A stretch of 42,013 bases of DNA from Lachnospiraceae bacterium (GCA_009911175.1 QXWX01000061.1:1-42013); one strand, 5' to 3'. Positions 17,081 to 27,129 are shown, counted from the stretch's first letter. Program-made: numbers and translations. Notes: generated by a model not told the origin, from the sequence alone.

Positions 17081-17109
17081 TTGACAAATAGACTTTTGCC
17101 CGCTATGAT
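17081..17109 (+). promoter_or_regulatory. Promoter of the valS T-box leader
   Basis: TTGACA (17081-17086) and TATGAT (17104-17109) are 17 bp apart, a strong sigma-A promoter. It lies just before the T-box RNA. Confidence 0.85.
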
Positions 17110-17117
17110 ATAGTTTA

Positions 17118-17526
17118 GTTCATTTGGAGTTAACAATTTTGTAAAATTTCAAAGGTATTGAGAAAGAGGAGTACATAATTACTTCCCACAGAGAGGACGG
17201 CCCATCGGCTGGAAGGCGGTCCGGGTATCAGGATTATGGAACGTGACTTTTGAACCGGATATCTGAAGCGCAGGAGTGACCCGCTGTCTGCTGTGAACGC
17301 CGCCATATGCGGATGATTCGTGGCTGTCAGACTGTCGGTGATTTGCTCAGGATTTTGTGGGTAGGGTATCCCGTGGCGGTTTACGTTACAGAACCATAAG
17401 TTATGTTATGGGGCGGCATAAAAAGCGGTGCGACCGTATTTTCTTCTATGCCACATCATAAGTATAGGAATTAAGGTGGTACCGCGGAGAACAATTCGCC
17501 CTTTACATTGTAAAGGGCTTTTTTAA
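17118..17526 (+). ncRNA. T-box riboswitch (valine) with terminator
   Basis: The ~400-base leader has the T-box antiterminator sequence AAGGTGGTACCGCG at 17473-17486. A terminator follows, GCCCTTTAC (17498-17506) with GTAAAGGGC (17510-17518) and a T-run. A stem I region lies near 17190-17260 (AGAGAGGACGG..GGCTGGAAGGC..). The TGGT in the T-box pairs with an ACCA tRNA end, as expected for tRNA-Val. Uncharged tRNA-Val would favour readthrough into valS. A candidate specifier is GTG at 17243-17245; I could not fold the RNA to confirm it. Confidence 0.93.
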
Positions 17527-17590
17527 TACCAAAAATGTGAAAAATCCGTGAAGTACCAGCTTACTGTTCATGAGTAAAAGGAGGAGAAAC

Positions 17591-20242
17591 ATGGGTAAGG
17601 AACTGGCAAAGACGTATAATCCGAAGGAGATTGAGGAAAAACTGTATGAGAAGTGGTGTGAAAACAAGTATTTCCACGCAGAGGTGGACCGGGACAAAAA
17701 ACCGTTTACCACGGTCATGCCGCCTCCGAATATCACGGGAAAGCTGCATATGGGACATGCGCTGGACAATACGCTGCAGGACATCCTGATCCGGTATAAG
17801 CGGATGGAGGGCTTCAATGCCCTGTGGGTGCCGGGAACCGACCATGCGGCCATCTCTACAGAAGTAAAAGTAACGAACCAGTTAAAATCCGAGGGCATCG
17901 ACAAAAAGGAATTGGGACGGGAAGGCTTTCTGGAGCGCACCTGGCAGTGGAAAGAGGAATATGCGGGAACCATCGAGAACCAGCTGAAAAAGATGGGCAT
18001 CTCCTGCGACTGGGACCGGGAGCGGTTCACCATGGACGAGGGCTGTTCCAAGGCTGTCGAGGAAGTATTCATTAACCTATACGAAAAGGGATATATCTAC
18101 AAGGGATCCAGGATCATCAATTGGTGTCCGGTCTGCAAGACCTCCCTGTCCGATGCCGAGGTGGAGCATGAGGAGCAGGGCGGACATTTCTGGCATATCA
18201 AGTACCCTATTGTAGGAACGGAGGATTTTCTGGAGATTGCCACGACCCGTCCGGAGACCATGCTGGGCGATACGGCTATTGCGGTACACCCGGAGGATGA
18301 GCGGTACAAGGATATCATCGGCAAGCATGTGATGCTTCCCTTGGTGAACCGGGAAATCCCCATTGTGGCAGACTACTATGTAGACAAGGAATTCGGGACC
18401 GGAGCGGTGAAGATCACGCCGGCTCATGACCCCAACGACTTTGAGGTAGGGAAGCGCCATAACCTGGAAGAGATCAACATCATGAATGACGATGCCACCA
18501 TCAATGAGCGGGGCGGCAGATATGCGGGCATGGAGCGATATGAGGCGAGGAAAGCGATTGTAAAGGATCTGGAAGAGCAGGGCTTCCTGGTGAAGATCGA
18601 GCCCCACTCTCATAATGTAGGAACCCATGACCGATGCGGTACGACAGTAGAGCCGCTGATCAAGCAGCAGTGGTTCGTGAAGATGGAAGAGTTGGCGAAG
18701 CCTGCCATCGAAGCGCTGCATACAGGAGAATTGAAGTTTGTGCCGGAGAGGTTCAACAAGATCTATCTGCACTGGCTGGAAAATATCAAGGACTGGTGTA
18801 TTTCACGGCAGATCTGGTGGGGACATCGGATTCCGGCGTACTACTGCGACGAATGCGGAGAATTCGTGGTGGCAAAGGAGATTCCGGAGAAATGTCCGCA
18901 CTGCGGATGCGCCCATTTTACACAGGATGAAGATACACTGGATACCTGGTTTAGCTCAGCGCTGTGGCCGTTTTCTACCCTTGGCTGGCCGGAAAAGACG
19001 GAGGATCTGGATTACTTCTATCCCACGGATGTACTGGTGACAGGCTACGATATCATTTTCTTCTGGGTGATCCGGATGGTATTCTCCGGATTGGAGCATA
19101 CCGGAAAATCCCCCTTCCACACCGTGCTGATCCACGGACTGGTGCGGGATTCCCAGGGGCGCAAGATGAGTAAGTCCCTGGGAAATGGAATCGATCCGCT
19201 GGAGATCATCGACCAGTACGGCGCGGATGCGCTGCGTCTTACTCTGGTAACCGGAAACGCGCCAGGCAACGATATGCGTTTTTCCAATGAAAGGGTGGAG
19301 GCAAGCCGGAACTTTGCGAATAAGGTGTGGAACGCATCCCGCTTTATTCTGATGAATATGAAAGAAAATATCGTGGACGAGCCCGGGGAGAGCCTGCTGA
19401 AACCGGCTGACAGATGGATCCTGGCAAAGGTCAACCGTCTGACGAAGGACGTGACGGAGAACATGGACAAGTTTGAGCTGGGGATCGCGGTCCAGAAGGT
19501 GTATGACTTTATCTGGGACGAATTCTGCGACTGGTATGTGGAGCTGGCAAAATACCGGATCTATCATGCCGAAGAGGATCCCGATTCTGCGAAATGTGTT
19601 CTATGGATCTTAAAGACCGTATTGGGGCAGGCATTGAAGCTCCTGCATCCGTTCATGCCGTTTATTACGGAGGAGATCTACAGTGCGCTGGTGCCGGAGG
19701 AGGAATCCCTGATGATCTCTTCATGGCCGGAATATCGGAGGGAGTGGGAATTCCCAACGGATGAGGAAGTGATGAGCCATGTGAAGGAGATCACCCGAGG
19801 GATCCGGAACATGCGCGCGGAGATGAATGTGCCGAACAACCGCAGAACCAAGGTATTTATTGTCAGCACAGACCAGAATCTGCTGAGCGGGATTGAGGCA
19901 ATCCGGGAATCTGTAAAGCCGCTGATGCTGGCAAACGATATCCTCCTTCATTCTGAGAAGAAGGATATTGCGGAAGACGCGGTGTCCATCGTAGTTCCGG
20001 GGGCAGCGGTGTATCTGCCGCTGGAAGACCTGGTGGACTTCGAGCAGGAGAAAGAACGCCTTGCGAAAGAAGAAGAAAAGCTGACAAAAGAGATCGCGAG
20101 GGCGAAGGGCATGCTGTCCAATGAGAAGTTCCTGAGTAAAGCGCCGGAGAAGAAGGTGCAGGAGGAAAAAGAAAAGCTGGAGAAGTATACCCAGATGCTT
20201 GCGCAGGTACAGGAGCGTATGGCGGGGCTGAAGAAGGCATAG
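17591..20242 (+). CDS. valS: Valine--tRNA ligase
   Basis: This 883-aa class I synthetase charges tRNA-Val in the cytosol. Visible motifs are the HIGH-type HMGH at residues 53-56 in [17 protein letters not shown], the CP1 editing domain (~175-330, with [12 protein letters not shown]), a zinc-like CxxC..CPHC segment, and KMSKS at 525-529. The anticodon-binding domain follows, then the C-terminal coiled coil (~820-880) that is typical of ValRS and absent from IleRS. ATG 17591 has GGAGGAG upstream; the frame extends to 17570, but that part overlaps leader sequence. Expression is controlled by the T-box leader upstream. Confidence 0.98.
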   Translation: MGKELAKTYNPKEIEEKLYEKWCENKYFHAEVDRDKKPFTTVMPPPNITGKLHMGHALDNTLQDILIRYKRMEGFNALWVPGTDHAAISTEVKVTNQLKSEGIDKKELGREGFLERTWQWKEEYAGTIENQLKKMGISCDWDRERFTMDEGCSKAVEEVFINLYEKGYIYKGSRIINWCPVCKTSLSDAEVEHEEQGGHFWHIKYPIVGTEDFLEIATTRPETMLGDTAIAVHPEDERYKDIIGKHVMLPLVNREIPIVADYYVDKEFGTGAVKITPAHDPNDFEVGKRHNLEEINIMNDDATINERGGRYAGMERYEARKAIVKDLEEQGFLVKIEPHSHNVGTHDRCGTTVEPLIKQQWFVKMEELAKPAIEALHTGELKFVPERFNKIYLHWLENIKDWCISRQIWWGHRIPAYYCDECGEFVVAKEIPEKCPHCGCAHFTQDEDTLDTWFSSALWPFSTLGWPEKTEDLDYFYPTDVLVTGYDIIFFWVIRMVFSGLEHTGKSPFHTVLIHGLVRDSQGRKMSKSLGNGIDPLEIIDQYGADALRLTLVTGNAPGNDMRFSNERVEASRNFANKVWNASRFILMNMKENIVDEPGESLLKPADRWILAKVNRLTKDVTENMDKFELGIAVQKVYDFIWDEFCDWYVELAKYRIYHAEEDPDSAKCVLWILKTVLGQALKLLHPFMPFITEEIYSALVPEEESLMISSWPEYRREWEFPTDEEVMSHVKEITRGIRNMRAEMNVPNNRRTKVFIVSTDQNLLSGIEAIRESVKPLMLANDILLHSEKKDIAEDAVSIVVPGAAVYLPLEDLVDFEQEKERLAKEEEKLTKEIARAKGMLSNEKFLSKAPEKKVQEEKEKLEKYTQMLAQVQERMAGLKKA

Positions 20243-20348
20243 AAGGACAGTGCGGCTGATCGGCCTGCGAATCAGGACAAGGGCTGCATATATATGGGAA
20301 AAGCGGACCAAAAAGACGGGATACGATAGGGCATTTATGTGAATTTGG

Positions 20349-20380
20349 GGTCGGATGGCTGTGTAAACGGCCATCTGACC
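20349..20380 (+). other. Stem-loop between valS and the LtaS-like gene
   Basis: GGTCGGATGGC (20349-20359) pairs with GCCATCTGACC (20370-20380) with one G-U pair. No T-run follows, so it is not a clear terminator. The ribosome site of the next gene starts about eight bases later. A role in mRNA stability or translation is possible. Confidence 0.45.
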
Positions 20381-20400
20381 TAAAAGGGAGAGAAGTTAGG

Positions 20401-22614
20401 ATGAAGAAGGTTCAGATCAGGAAGCCGGATTTCAGGGGCTTCTTTCATAAGATAAAAAATTTGAAGATAGAAGACCTTAAAGCACACTGGATCGCAAGAC
20501 GCAATCGCCGGGCGAGGATCCTGGAGGAACGACGCAACAGCAAATTTTCAAGGCGTATGGCGCCGGTCTATCGTTTTATGAACCGGATCTCCCTGGTATT
20601 CCATTATTTACTGGCATGCATATTAAACTTTTTTATAGAAGCGATCTCCAGGCTTTCGCTGTTCCAGGCATGGGATTATATGACGGAGACGCCGAAGGTG
20701 TTTTTGTTCAACGCCTTCTTGATTTTCGCCACCTTTTCCATCGTATACCTGGTCAGGCGGCGGGTATTTGCAAGGATCCTTCTCAGTGTATTCTGGCTGT
20801 TTTTAGGCGCCTGCAACGGGTATCTGCTGACGAAGCGGGTGACGCCCTTCAATGCCCAGGACTTAAAGGTGCTCTCGGACGCCCTCTCGCTGACCGGCAA
20901 TTACTTTTCCACATTTGAACTGATCCTGCTGATCGTGGGGATCGGCGCGGTGATCCTGTGGGTTGTCTCCATGTGGAGGCGGGGCGGACAGTTTACCGGA
21001 AAAATGCACCGGATCATTGCGCTGTTCGGCGTGGGCTTCTCGGTCATTGCTTATATGGTTCTGACAGACGTGGCCATTGACCGCAGAGTGATCTCGAACT
21101 ATTTTGGAAATATTGCCTTTGCATATGAAGATTATGGATTCCCTTACTGCTTTACGTCCAGTATTTTTAAGACCGGGATCTCCGAGCCGTCGGGGTACGG
21201 GGAGGAAACCATGGATGCCATCAGCAGCGGCGGGAAGATCACGAAAAGCACCACCGGACGGAAGGAAGAAGAACTGCCCAACATCATCTTTGTGCAGTTG
21301 GAATCGTATTTTGATCCCACGGAGGTGGAGTGGCTGCAGTTTTCCGAGGATCCGATCCCGAATCTGCGGAAGATGTATGAAGAGTATTCCAGCGGATATT
21401 TTAAGGTGCCGTCCGTAGGCGCGGGTACGGCCAATACGGAATTTGAAGTGCTGACCGGTATGAGCATGCGTTTCTTCGGACCGGGGGAATATCCCTATAA
21501 GACCTATGCCAAGACGAAGCTTTTGGAAAGCGCGGCTACGGCCCTGACCAGCCTTGGCTACGGAGCTGAGGCGCTGCATAACAACGGAGGAAACTTTTAC
21601 AGCAGGGCGCAGGTATTCAACCACATGGGATTTGATCATTATACCAGCAAGGAATTTATGAATATCCTGCAGACGACTCCGAAGGGATGGGCTACGGATG
21701 ATATCCTGATCCCGAATATCATGGATTCCATGGATACGACCAAAGGACAGGATTTTGTATTTGCCATCAGTGTACAGGGGCATGGAGACTATCCCGTAGA
21801 GAAAATGATCGAGAATCCCACCATCCAGGTCAGCGGCGTGGAGGACGAGGGCAGGAGAAATGCCTGGGAATATTATGTGAATGAAGTATACGAGATGGAT
21901 GAATTTGCCGGAGACCTGGTGAAGGCCGTAGAGGAACGGGGAGAACCTTCCGTAATTGTTTTCTACGGAGACCATCTGCCCACAATGGACCTGCAGGCAA
22001 AGGATCTGAAAAGCCGGTATCTGTACAATACCAATTATGTGATCTGGGACAATATCGGTCTGAAAAAGAAGGACGGAAACTATGCGGCATACCAGATCAT
22101 GGCCGAAGTGCTGGACCGTCTGGATATCCATTCGGGGACGGTGTTCAATTACCATCAGGAGCGCCGCCAGACGAAGAACTACCTGGCCGACCTGGAACTG
22201 CTGCAGTATGATATCCTGTACGGAAAGCAGTATGTCTATCAGGAGAGCGGAAAGCCGATCACATCCGGTCATATGGCGATGGGGGTTAAGGATACCACGA
22301 TTACCTCTCTGGTGGAGCAGCTGGACGGCACATACAGCGTGTACGGAGAGAATTTTACCAAGCAGAGCAAGATCTATATCAACGGTGAGAAGCAGAGCAG
22401 TACGTTTTTGAATAATACAAGGATTGATCTGAAGGAATCCGTCCTGGGGGAAGAGGATGTTGTTATGGTGGCGCAGGTAGGCTCCAGCAATACCATTTTC
22501 CGGACCTCCAAGGAATACAAATACCGGGACGGACGCTTCGTGCCCCTTCCCCGCAATACCAGTACGGTGAAGGCAGGGCGGAACGCGTTTATCGGAAATG
22601 ACGAGGGAGAGTAG
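20401..22614 (+). CDS. LTA synthase family protein (phosphoglycerol transferase)
   Basis: This 737-aa membrane enzyme has a basic N-terminal cytosolic stretch (~1-65), about five helices (~65-235) and an extracellular sulfatase-fold domain (~290-600). Likely metal and catalytic residues are Glu301 (VQLES), Thr343 (GAGTANTEFE, the nucleophile position in LtaS), the QGHGDY segment and the FYGDHLP Asp-His pair. These enzymes transfer glycerol-phosphate from phosphatidylglycerol to a wall polymer. A C-terminal extension (~620-715; ..TITSLVEQLDGTYSVYGENF) resembles an IPT/TIG-type beta domain and is not in canonical LtaS. folC follows five bases downstream. Role in lipoteichoic acid or a related polymer is inferred. 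Confidence 0.88.
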   Translation: MKKVQIRKPDFRGFFHKIKNLKIEDLKAHWIARRNRRARILEERRNSKFSRRMAPVYRFMNRISLVFHYLLACILNFFIEAISRLSLFQAWDYMTETPKVFLFNAFLIFATFSIVYLVRRRVFARILLSVFWLFLGACNGYLLTKRVTPFNAQDLKVLSDALSLTGNYFSTFELILLIVGIGAVILWVVSMWRRGGQFTGKMHRIIALFGVGFSVIAYMVLTDVAIDRRVISNYFGNIAFAYEDYGFPYCFTSSIFKTGISEPSGYGEETMDAISSGGKITKSTTGRKEEELPNIIFVQLESYFDPTEVEWLQFSEDPIPNLRKMYEEYSSGYFKVPSVGAGTANTEFEVLTGMSMRFFGPGEYPYKTYAKTKLLESAATALTSLGYGAEALHNNGGNFYSRAQVFNHMGFDHYTSKEFMNILQTTPKGWATDDILIPNIMDSMDTTKGQDFVFAISVQGHGDYPVEKMIENPTIQVSGVEDEGRRNAWEYYVNEVYEMDEFAGDLVKAVEERGEPSVIVFYGDHLPTMDLQAKDLKSRYLYNTNYVIWDNIGLKKKDGNYAAYQIMAEVLDRLDIHSGTVFNYHQERRQTKNYLADLELLQYDILYGKQYVYQESGKPITSGHMAMGVKDTTITSLVEQLDGTYSVYGENFTKQSKIYINGEKQSSTFLNNTRIDLKESVLGEEDVVMVAQVGSSNTIFRTSKEYKYRDGRFVPLPRNTSTVKAGRNAFIGNDEGE

Positions 22615-22619
22615 GTATT

Positions 22620-23912
22620 TTGACATATGATGAGGCAGTGGATTATATTTTAAAGATCCCGAAATTTACAAAGAAAAACCCGCTGGAACATACGAAGGAA
22701 TTTCTGCGTTTTTTGGGAAATCCGGAGAGGGACTTGAAGGTCATCCACGTGGCGGGGACCAACGGAAAAGGCTCGGTCTGCGTGTATCTGGATGCCATGC
22801 TGAGGTCTGAGGGGAAATCCGCAGGCCTCTTCGTCTCTCCACATCTGATCCGGATGAATGAGCGGATCCGGATCCGGGGAGAGCAGATCTCGGACGGGGA
22901 ATTTGTGAGAGTATTTGAAAAGGTGATGGAGAAGGTCAGGGAAATGGAACACCAGGGTCTCTCTCATCCTACTTTTTTTGAACTGCTGTTCGGCATGGCA
23001 ATGACCGCGTTTGCGGAAGCGGGAGTGGAATTTGCGGTGCTGGAGACCGGATTGGGCGGGCGGCTGGATGCCACCAACGCCGTAGAGCATCCGGCAGTCA
23101 CGGCCATTGCGTCGATCGGGATGGATCACCAGGAGATTCTGGGGGATACCCTGGAACAGATCGCGGCGGAGAAGGCGGGGATCTTGAAAAAAGGAGTGCC
23201 GGTGTTTTACTCCGAAGGGGAGGAAGCTGCCGGTCAGGTGATCGAAAGCCAGGCGGCCCGGCTTGGAATTTCCTGTAAGAAAATCGGGAAAAATGCGTTC
23301 GAAAATCTGAGAATCGAACATAAAAATATTGCATTTTCCTGTACAAATGCTTATTATGGAACTACGGCATGGAAACTCCGCAATACAGGACTGTATCAGG
23401 CAGAGAACGCGATGCTTGCCCTGGAAGTGATGAAAAGCCTGTTTGGAGAGACGGGACGCCCGCGGTTATGGCGGGAAGCGCTCGCTCAGGTCGTCTGGGA
23501 GGGCCGCATGGAGGAGGTCCTGCCGGGGATCTATATCGATGGAGCACATAATCTCAATGCCGTGGTCCGGTTCGTTCAGAGCGTCAAGGCACGCGGCCCA
23601 CACAGGACGGCGGTTCTGTTTTCGGCGGTTCAGGAGAAGGACTATGAAGAGATGACGGCATATCTCTGCCGGAATCTGGAGACGGACTATTACGTGGTGA
23701 CCCGGATCGAAGACAGCCGGGCGGCGGATACGGAGAAGCTTCTGGCAGCATTTGCGCGGTATACGGATCGTTCGGTGGCGGTGATCGAATCCCCCCGGGA
23801 GGCGCTGCATTATGTGAGGAAGCACCAGGACGGCCGGACGGTGTACTGTCTTGGCTCCCTTTATCTGGCCGGTATGCTCAAAGAACTGGCACAGGAGGAA
23901 AGCTTATGTTAA
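22620..23912 (+). CDS. folC: Folylpolyglutamate synthase / dihydrofolate synthase
   Basis: This 430-aa Mur-ligase-family enzyme adds glutamate to folates in the cytosol, and perhaps also makes dihydrofolate. The P-loop GTNGKGS is at residues 46-52. The SPHL segment (~75), GLGGRLDATN (~145) and DGAHN (~302) are the usual folC motifs. The start is TTG 22620; no ATG lies in frame before the P-loop, and the N-terminal sequence matches the family length. It begins five bases after the LtaS-like gene and overlaps the next small gene by seven bases. Confidence 0.95.
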   Translation: MTYDEAVDYILKIPKFTKKNPLEHTKEFLRFLGNPERDLKVIHVAGTNGKGSVCVYLDAMLRSEGKSAGLFVSPHLIRMNERIRIRGEQISDGEFVRVFEKVMEKVREMEHQGLSHPTFFELLFGMAMTAFAEAGVEFAVLETGLGGRLDATNAVEHPAVTAIASIGMDHQEILGDTLEQIAAEKAGILKKGVPVFYSEGEEAAGQVIESQAARLGISCKKIGKNAFENLRIEHKNIAFSCTNAYYGTTAWKLRNTGLYQAENAMLALEVMKSLFGETGRPRLWREALAQVVWEGRMEEVLPGIYIDGAHNLNAVVRFVQSVKARGPHRTAVLFSAVQEKDYEEMTAYLCRNLETDYYVVTRIEDSRAADTEKLLAAFARYTDRSVAVIESPREALHYVRKHQDGRTVYCLGSLYLAGMLKELAQEESLC

Positions 23913-24040
23913 ACTACGAAGAGGAACTGAAAAAATTCAAACCAAGCCTGGAAGTAGAGGATATAGAGGATGCCGTATACCAGGAGGATCTTACGGACAT
24001 GTCTGATCTGCTCAAACAGGTCATGGATCAGAAAAAATAA
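23906..24040 (+). CDS. Small acidic protein, 44 aa
   Basis: ATG 23906 lies inside the end of folC (ATGTTAA overlap) with AGGAGGAA a few bases upstream, a strong sign of real, coupled translation. The product is highly charged and helical-looking (MLNYEEELKKFKPSLEVEDI..), with no membrane segment. I do not recognise it. It lies 30 bp before the TPR membrane protein and may work with it. Confidence 0.65.
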   Translation: MLNYEEELKKFKPSLEVEDIEDAVYQEDLTDMSDLLKQVMDQKK

Positions 24041-24070
24041 ATTATCGGGGAAAGAATACGGTGAGGTTTG

Positions 24071-25435
24071 ATGGACTATACGAAGAAAATCATCCGCCAG
24101 TCGAACTACTGGTATAATGACGGTCTGAAAAAGGCCCGGATACGGGATATGTCTGGTGCGATTGTCTCACTTCGGCGGAGTTTGCAATATAATAAAGGAA
24201 ATATTACGGCGCGGAATCTCCTGGGGCTGGTCTACTACGGCCGGGGAGAGGTTGTGGAGGCGCTGGTCGAATGGATCATCAGCAAGAATCTGCGGCCGAA
24301 GAACAACTTGGCCAATTCCTATCTGCAGAATATCCAGCATTCGGCCAGAGGACTGGAGACGATCAACCAGTCCATAAAGAGGTTTAACCAGTGCCTCGTC
24401 TACTGCCGGCAAAATGGGGAGGACATGGCGATCATACAGTTGAAAAAGATCACCGTGTCGCATCCTTCCTTCTTGAAGGCGTATCAGCTCCTGGCGCTTT
24501 TATATCTGCATACCAGGCAGTATGCCCAGGCACAGCAGGCCCTGACCAAGGCGCGGAAGCTGGATACGACCAACGAGATCACGCTGCGCTATATGCAGGA
24601 GCTGACGCAGATCCGGGGAAAAAAAGCGAAAAAGCCGGAGAATAAGGCGACAAAAAAGAAGAAAAAAAGAAAAAAAGAAACGGTAGAATATAATCTGGGA
24701 AATGAGACCATCATTCAGCCGGCGCACCGGATGGTGAAGGAACTGGCAGGAAGATTTACCCTGATGAACATCGTACTGGGCGCTGCTATCGGCGCGGCGA
24801 TCGTATGGTTTCTGATCGTGCCTGCTGTAGACGAGAGTAAGTCCGACAAGCGGAACAAGGAGGTACTGGAATACAGTGAACGGATCAATTCTCTGGAAGC
24901 ACAGCTCAGTGCGGTGACCAGGACCCTGGATTCCTACCGCGCGGACAGTGCGGATTCCGAGGAAGCGGTTCAGACGGCAGCTGCCACGGCGGAGAGCTAT
25001 GAGAATCTGATGACGGCATCGGAACAGTACAATTCGGGAAGCTATTCGGAGGATTCCATTGCGGATGTGCTCCTGGCCGTGAACCGGAACGCGCTCGGGG
25101 AGAGCGGACAGGAACGGTATGACGACCTGACATCAAGCATCTATCCGACAGCCTGCAGCATTCTTTATGAATCCGGTACCGCTTCTTACAATGTTGCCAA
25201 TTATGATACGGCGATTGAGGTACTGGCCAAGGTTGTGAGAATGGATGAAAGCTATGATGACGGCGGGGCGCTTCTGACGCTGGGACTTGCCTGTCTGGAC
25301 AACGGGGATCCCGAGACTGCTACGACCTATTTAAGCCGGGTCAATGAGCTCTTTCCGGACACGGACAATGCACAGGAGGCAAAGACCAGTCTGGAGGAGA
25401 TCGCGTCGGCAGCGAACCAGGACACAGAAGAATAA
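24071..25435 (+). CDS. Membrane protein with TPR domains on both sides
   Basis: This 454-aa protein has TPR-like repeats in residues ~15-190, a very basic Lys-rich linker (~190-215) and one transmembrane helix (~237-257, IVLGAAIGAAIVWFLIVPAV). A coiled coil (~270-295) and a second set of TPR-like repeats (~315-450) follow. By the positive-inside rule the first TPR part is cytosolic and the second extracellular. The start is ATG 24071; a TTG one codon earlier is less likely. It probably links cytosolic partners to envelope proteins, perhaps in cell-wall or division work, but no specific role is visible. It ends before a clear terminator. Confidence 0.8.
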   Translation: MDYTKKIIRQSNYWYNDGLKKARIRDMSGAIVSLRRSLQYNKGNITARNLLGLVYYGRGEVVEALVEWIISKNLRPKNNLANSYLQNIQHSARGLETINQSIKRFNQCLVYCRQNGEDMAIIQLKKITVSHPSFLKAYQLLALLYLHTRQYAQAQQALTKARKLDTTNEITLRYMQELTQIRGKKAKKPENKATKKKKKRKKETVEYNLGNETIIQPAHRMVKELAGRFTLMNIVLGAAIGAAIVWFLIVPAVDESKSDKRNKEVLEYSERINSLEAQLSAVTRTLDSYRADSADSEEAVQTAAATAESYENLMTASEQYNSGSYSEDSIADVLLAVNRNALGESGQERYDDLTSSIYPTACSILYESGTASYNVANYDTAIEVLAKVVRMDESYDDGGALLTLGLACLDNGDPETATTYLSRVNELFPDTDNAQEAKTSLEEIASAANQDTEE

Positions 25436-25508
25436 AAACGGCGATTCAAGGCGCCCGACACCTTGCCGTCAGGCAAAAAAGGCAGCGGGGTCTGCCGTTA
25501 TACGAAAG

Positions 25509-25542
25509 AAAAGGATGTGTAGAGGATACATGTCCTTTTTTT
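25509..25542 (+). terminator. Rho-independent terminator after the TPR gene
   Basis: A 13-bp stem with two G-U pairs (25509-25521 with 25527-25539), a 5-base loop and a T-run to 25542. It separates the housekeeping genes from the sporulation operon. Confidence 0.8.
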
Positions 25543-25569
25543 AAATGTTGCGAGGAGGAGTATGAATCA

Positions 25570-25884
25570 ATGAAGTATCAGGTAGAAGAGAATTGCCTTA
25601 CGATCTTTCTTCCGAAGGAGGTGGACCACCACCAGGCGGAGGAAATCCGGAAGGATGCGGACGCGATGATTGAGCGCAACCACATCAAATATGTGATTTT
25701 TGACTTTGGGGAGACAGAATTTATGGACAGCTCAGGGATCGGGGCAGTCATGGGAAGATACCGTCTGGTCCATCTGATCGGCGGCGAGGTGTGGGGCGTC
25801 CATGCCAATGCCAGGATCAAGAAGATTCTGACGATGTCAGGAGTCACAAAAATTATGCAGATTTATGAGGAGGATCAGAGATGA
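25570..25884 (+). CDS. spoIIAA: Anti-sigma F factor antagonist SpoIIAA
   Basis: This 104-aa STAS-domain protein has the phosphorylation motif FMDSSGIG (Ser54/Ser55). Unphosphorylated SpoIIAA binds SpoIIAB and frees sigma F in the forespore; SpoIIAB phosphorylates it to switch it off. ATG 25570 has GAGGAGG upstream. It is the first gene of the spoIIA operon, overlapping spoIIAB by four bases. Confidence 0.96.
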   Translation: MKYQVEENCLTIFLPKEVDHHQAEEIRKDADAMIERNHIKYVIFDFGETEFMDSSGIGAVMGRYRLVHLIGGEVWGVHANARIKKILTMSGVTKIMQIYEEDQR

Positions 25885-26336
25885 GAGACACAAATGAAAT
25901 GGAAGTCATATTTGACAGCTGTTCTTCAAATGAAAGGTTTGCCCGGGTAGCCGTGGCGTCGTTTCTGACTCAGCTAAACCCCACGGTGGAGGAGGTGTCT
26001 GATGTGAAAACAGCCGTCTCCGAGGCAGTGACCAATTCCATCATCCATGGGTATGACCAGGAGATACATAAAATTACGGTCAAGTGCCGCATTGAACAGA
26101 ACCGGTTTGCAGTGACTGTGAAGGACACGGGGAAAGGGATCAAGGACGTTGCCCAGGCGATGATGCCAATGTATACGACCCGTCCGGAGCTGGATCGGTC
26201 GGGAATGGGATTTTCATTTATGGAGGCATTTATGGATAAGGTGGAGGTGGAATCCGCGCCGGGAGAGGGAACTACGGTCAGGATGGAGAAAACAATCGGA
26301 AAAGGAAGGAATCTATGGACCACACAATCGCTTTAA
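25881..26336 (+). CDS. spoIIAB: Anti-sigma F factor / serine kinase SpoIIAB
   Basis: This 151-aa GHKL-fold kinase has an N box around residues 48-52 (SEAVTNSIIHG), G1 DTGKGI at 82-87 and G2 RSGMGFSFME. It holds sigma F inactive and phosphorylates SpoIIAA. It starts within the spoIIAA stop (ATGA) and its end overlaps the sigF start by 22 bp, so the three subunits are made in step. Length fits the family (~146 aa). Confidence 0.96.
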   Translation: MRDTNEMEVIFDSCSSNERFARVAVASFLTQLNPTVEEVSDVKTAVSEAVTNSIIHGYDQEIHKITVKCRIEQNRFAVTVKDTGKGIKDVAQAMMPMYTTRPELDRSGMGFSFMEAFMDKVEVESAPGEGTTVRMEKTIGKGRNLWTTQSL

Positions 26337-27034
26337 TTCAAAAGGCTCACGAAGGAGACAAGGAGGCAAGAGAGCAGCTTGTGAAGGAAAATGTGGGACT
26401 GGTCTGGAGCGTGGTAAAGCGGTTCTACGGCCGGGGCACGGACCCGGAGGACCTGTTTCAGATCGGCAGCATCGGGCTTCTCAAGGCGATTGACAAATTT
26501 GACCTGTCCTATGACGTCCGGTTTTCCACCTATGCGGTGCCCATGATATCCGGCGAGATCAAAAGATTTCTGCGGGACGACGGCATGATCAAGGTAAGCC
26601 GTTCCCTGAAAGAACTGTCCTATAAGCTTTTTCAGGCCAGGGAGGATATGACTGCGAAGCTGGGCCGGGAGCCGACTCTGGAAGAGCTTTCCCGGGTCCT
26701 TAAGGTGGAAAAGGAAGAAATTGTCCAGGCAATGGAGGCCGGAGGGGAGGTGGAATCCATCTACAAGCCCATCCATCAGAAGGAGGGGAGCGAGATCCGG
26801 CTGATGGACAAGCTGGAGGAGAAGGAACATCAGGAGGAGAAGATTCTGAACTGCATGTTGCTGCAGCAGCTTTTGGAAACGCTGGACAAGGAAGAGCGCC
26901 GCCTGATCTATCTCCGGTATTTTCAAAATCAGACTCAGTCGGCAGTGGGAAAGAAGCTGGGAATCTCACAGGTCCAGGTATCCCGGATGGAAAAAAAGAT
27001 CATGGAGGCGCTGCGGCGGGAAGGAACCTGCTGA
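26315..27034 (+). CDS. sigF: RNA polymerase sigma-F factor
   Basis: This 239-aa sigma-70 group 3 factor has region 2 (~15-85; DLFQIGSIGLLKAIDKFD..VRFSTYAVPMI), region 3 (~90-150) and region 4 with a helix-turn-helix (~185-235; QSAVGKKLGISQVQVSRMEK). It directs the first forespore-specific transcription in sporulation. The gene order spoIIAA-spoIIAB-sigF is the classic spoIIA operon, and spoVAA follows as in Bacillus subtilis. Confidence 0.97.
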   Translation: MDHTIALIQKAHEGDKEAREQLVKENVGLVWSVVKRFYGRGTDPEDLFQIGSIGLLKAIDKFDLSYDVRFSTYAVPMISGEIKRFLRDDGMIKVSRSLKELSYKLFQAREDMTAKLGREPTLEELSRVLKVEKEEIVQAMEAGGEVESIYKPIHQKEGSEIRLMDKLEEKEHQEEKILNCMLLQQLLETLDKEERRLIYLRYFQNQTQSAVGKKLGISQVQVSRMEKKIMEALRREGTC

Positions 27035-27129
27035 GGTATATTTTCGGGATTTTTTCAGATACTACTGCTTATAGGCGCAAAGGATTTGGCCTGCGGTCTA
27101 TAGATCAAGAGAAAGGACAGGTGGCTGTA

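Noticed and set aside
20863..22626. 587-aa open frame antisense to the LtaS-like gene
   Set aside because: The plus-strand gene has clear enzyme motifs; the antisense frame has no domain, signal or ribosome site and is a product of codon bias.
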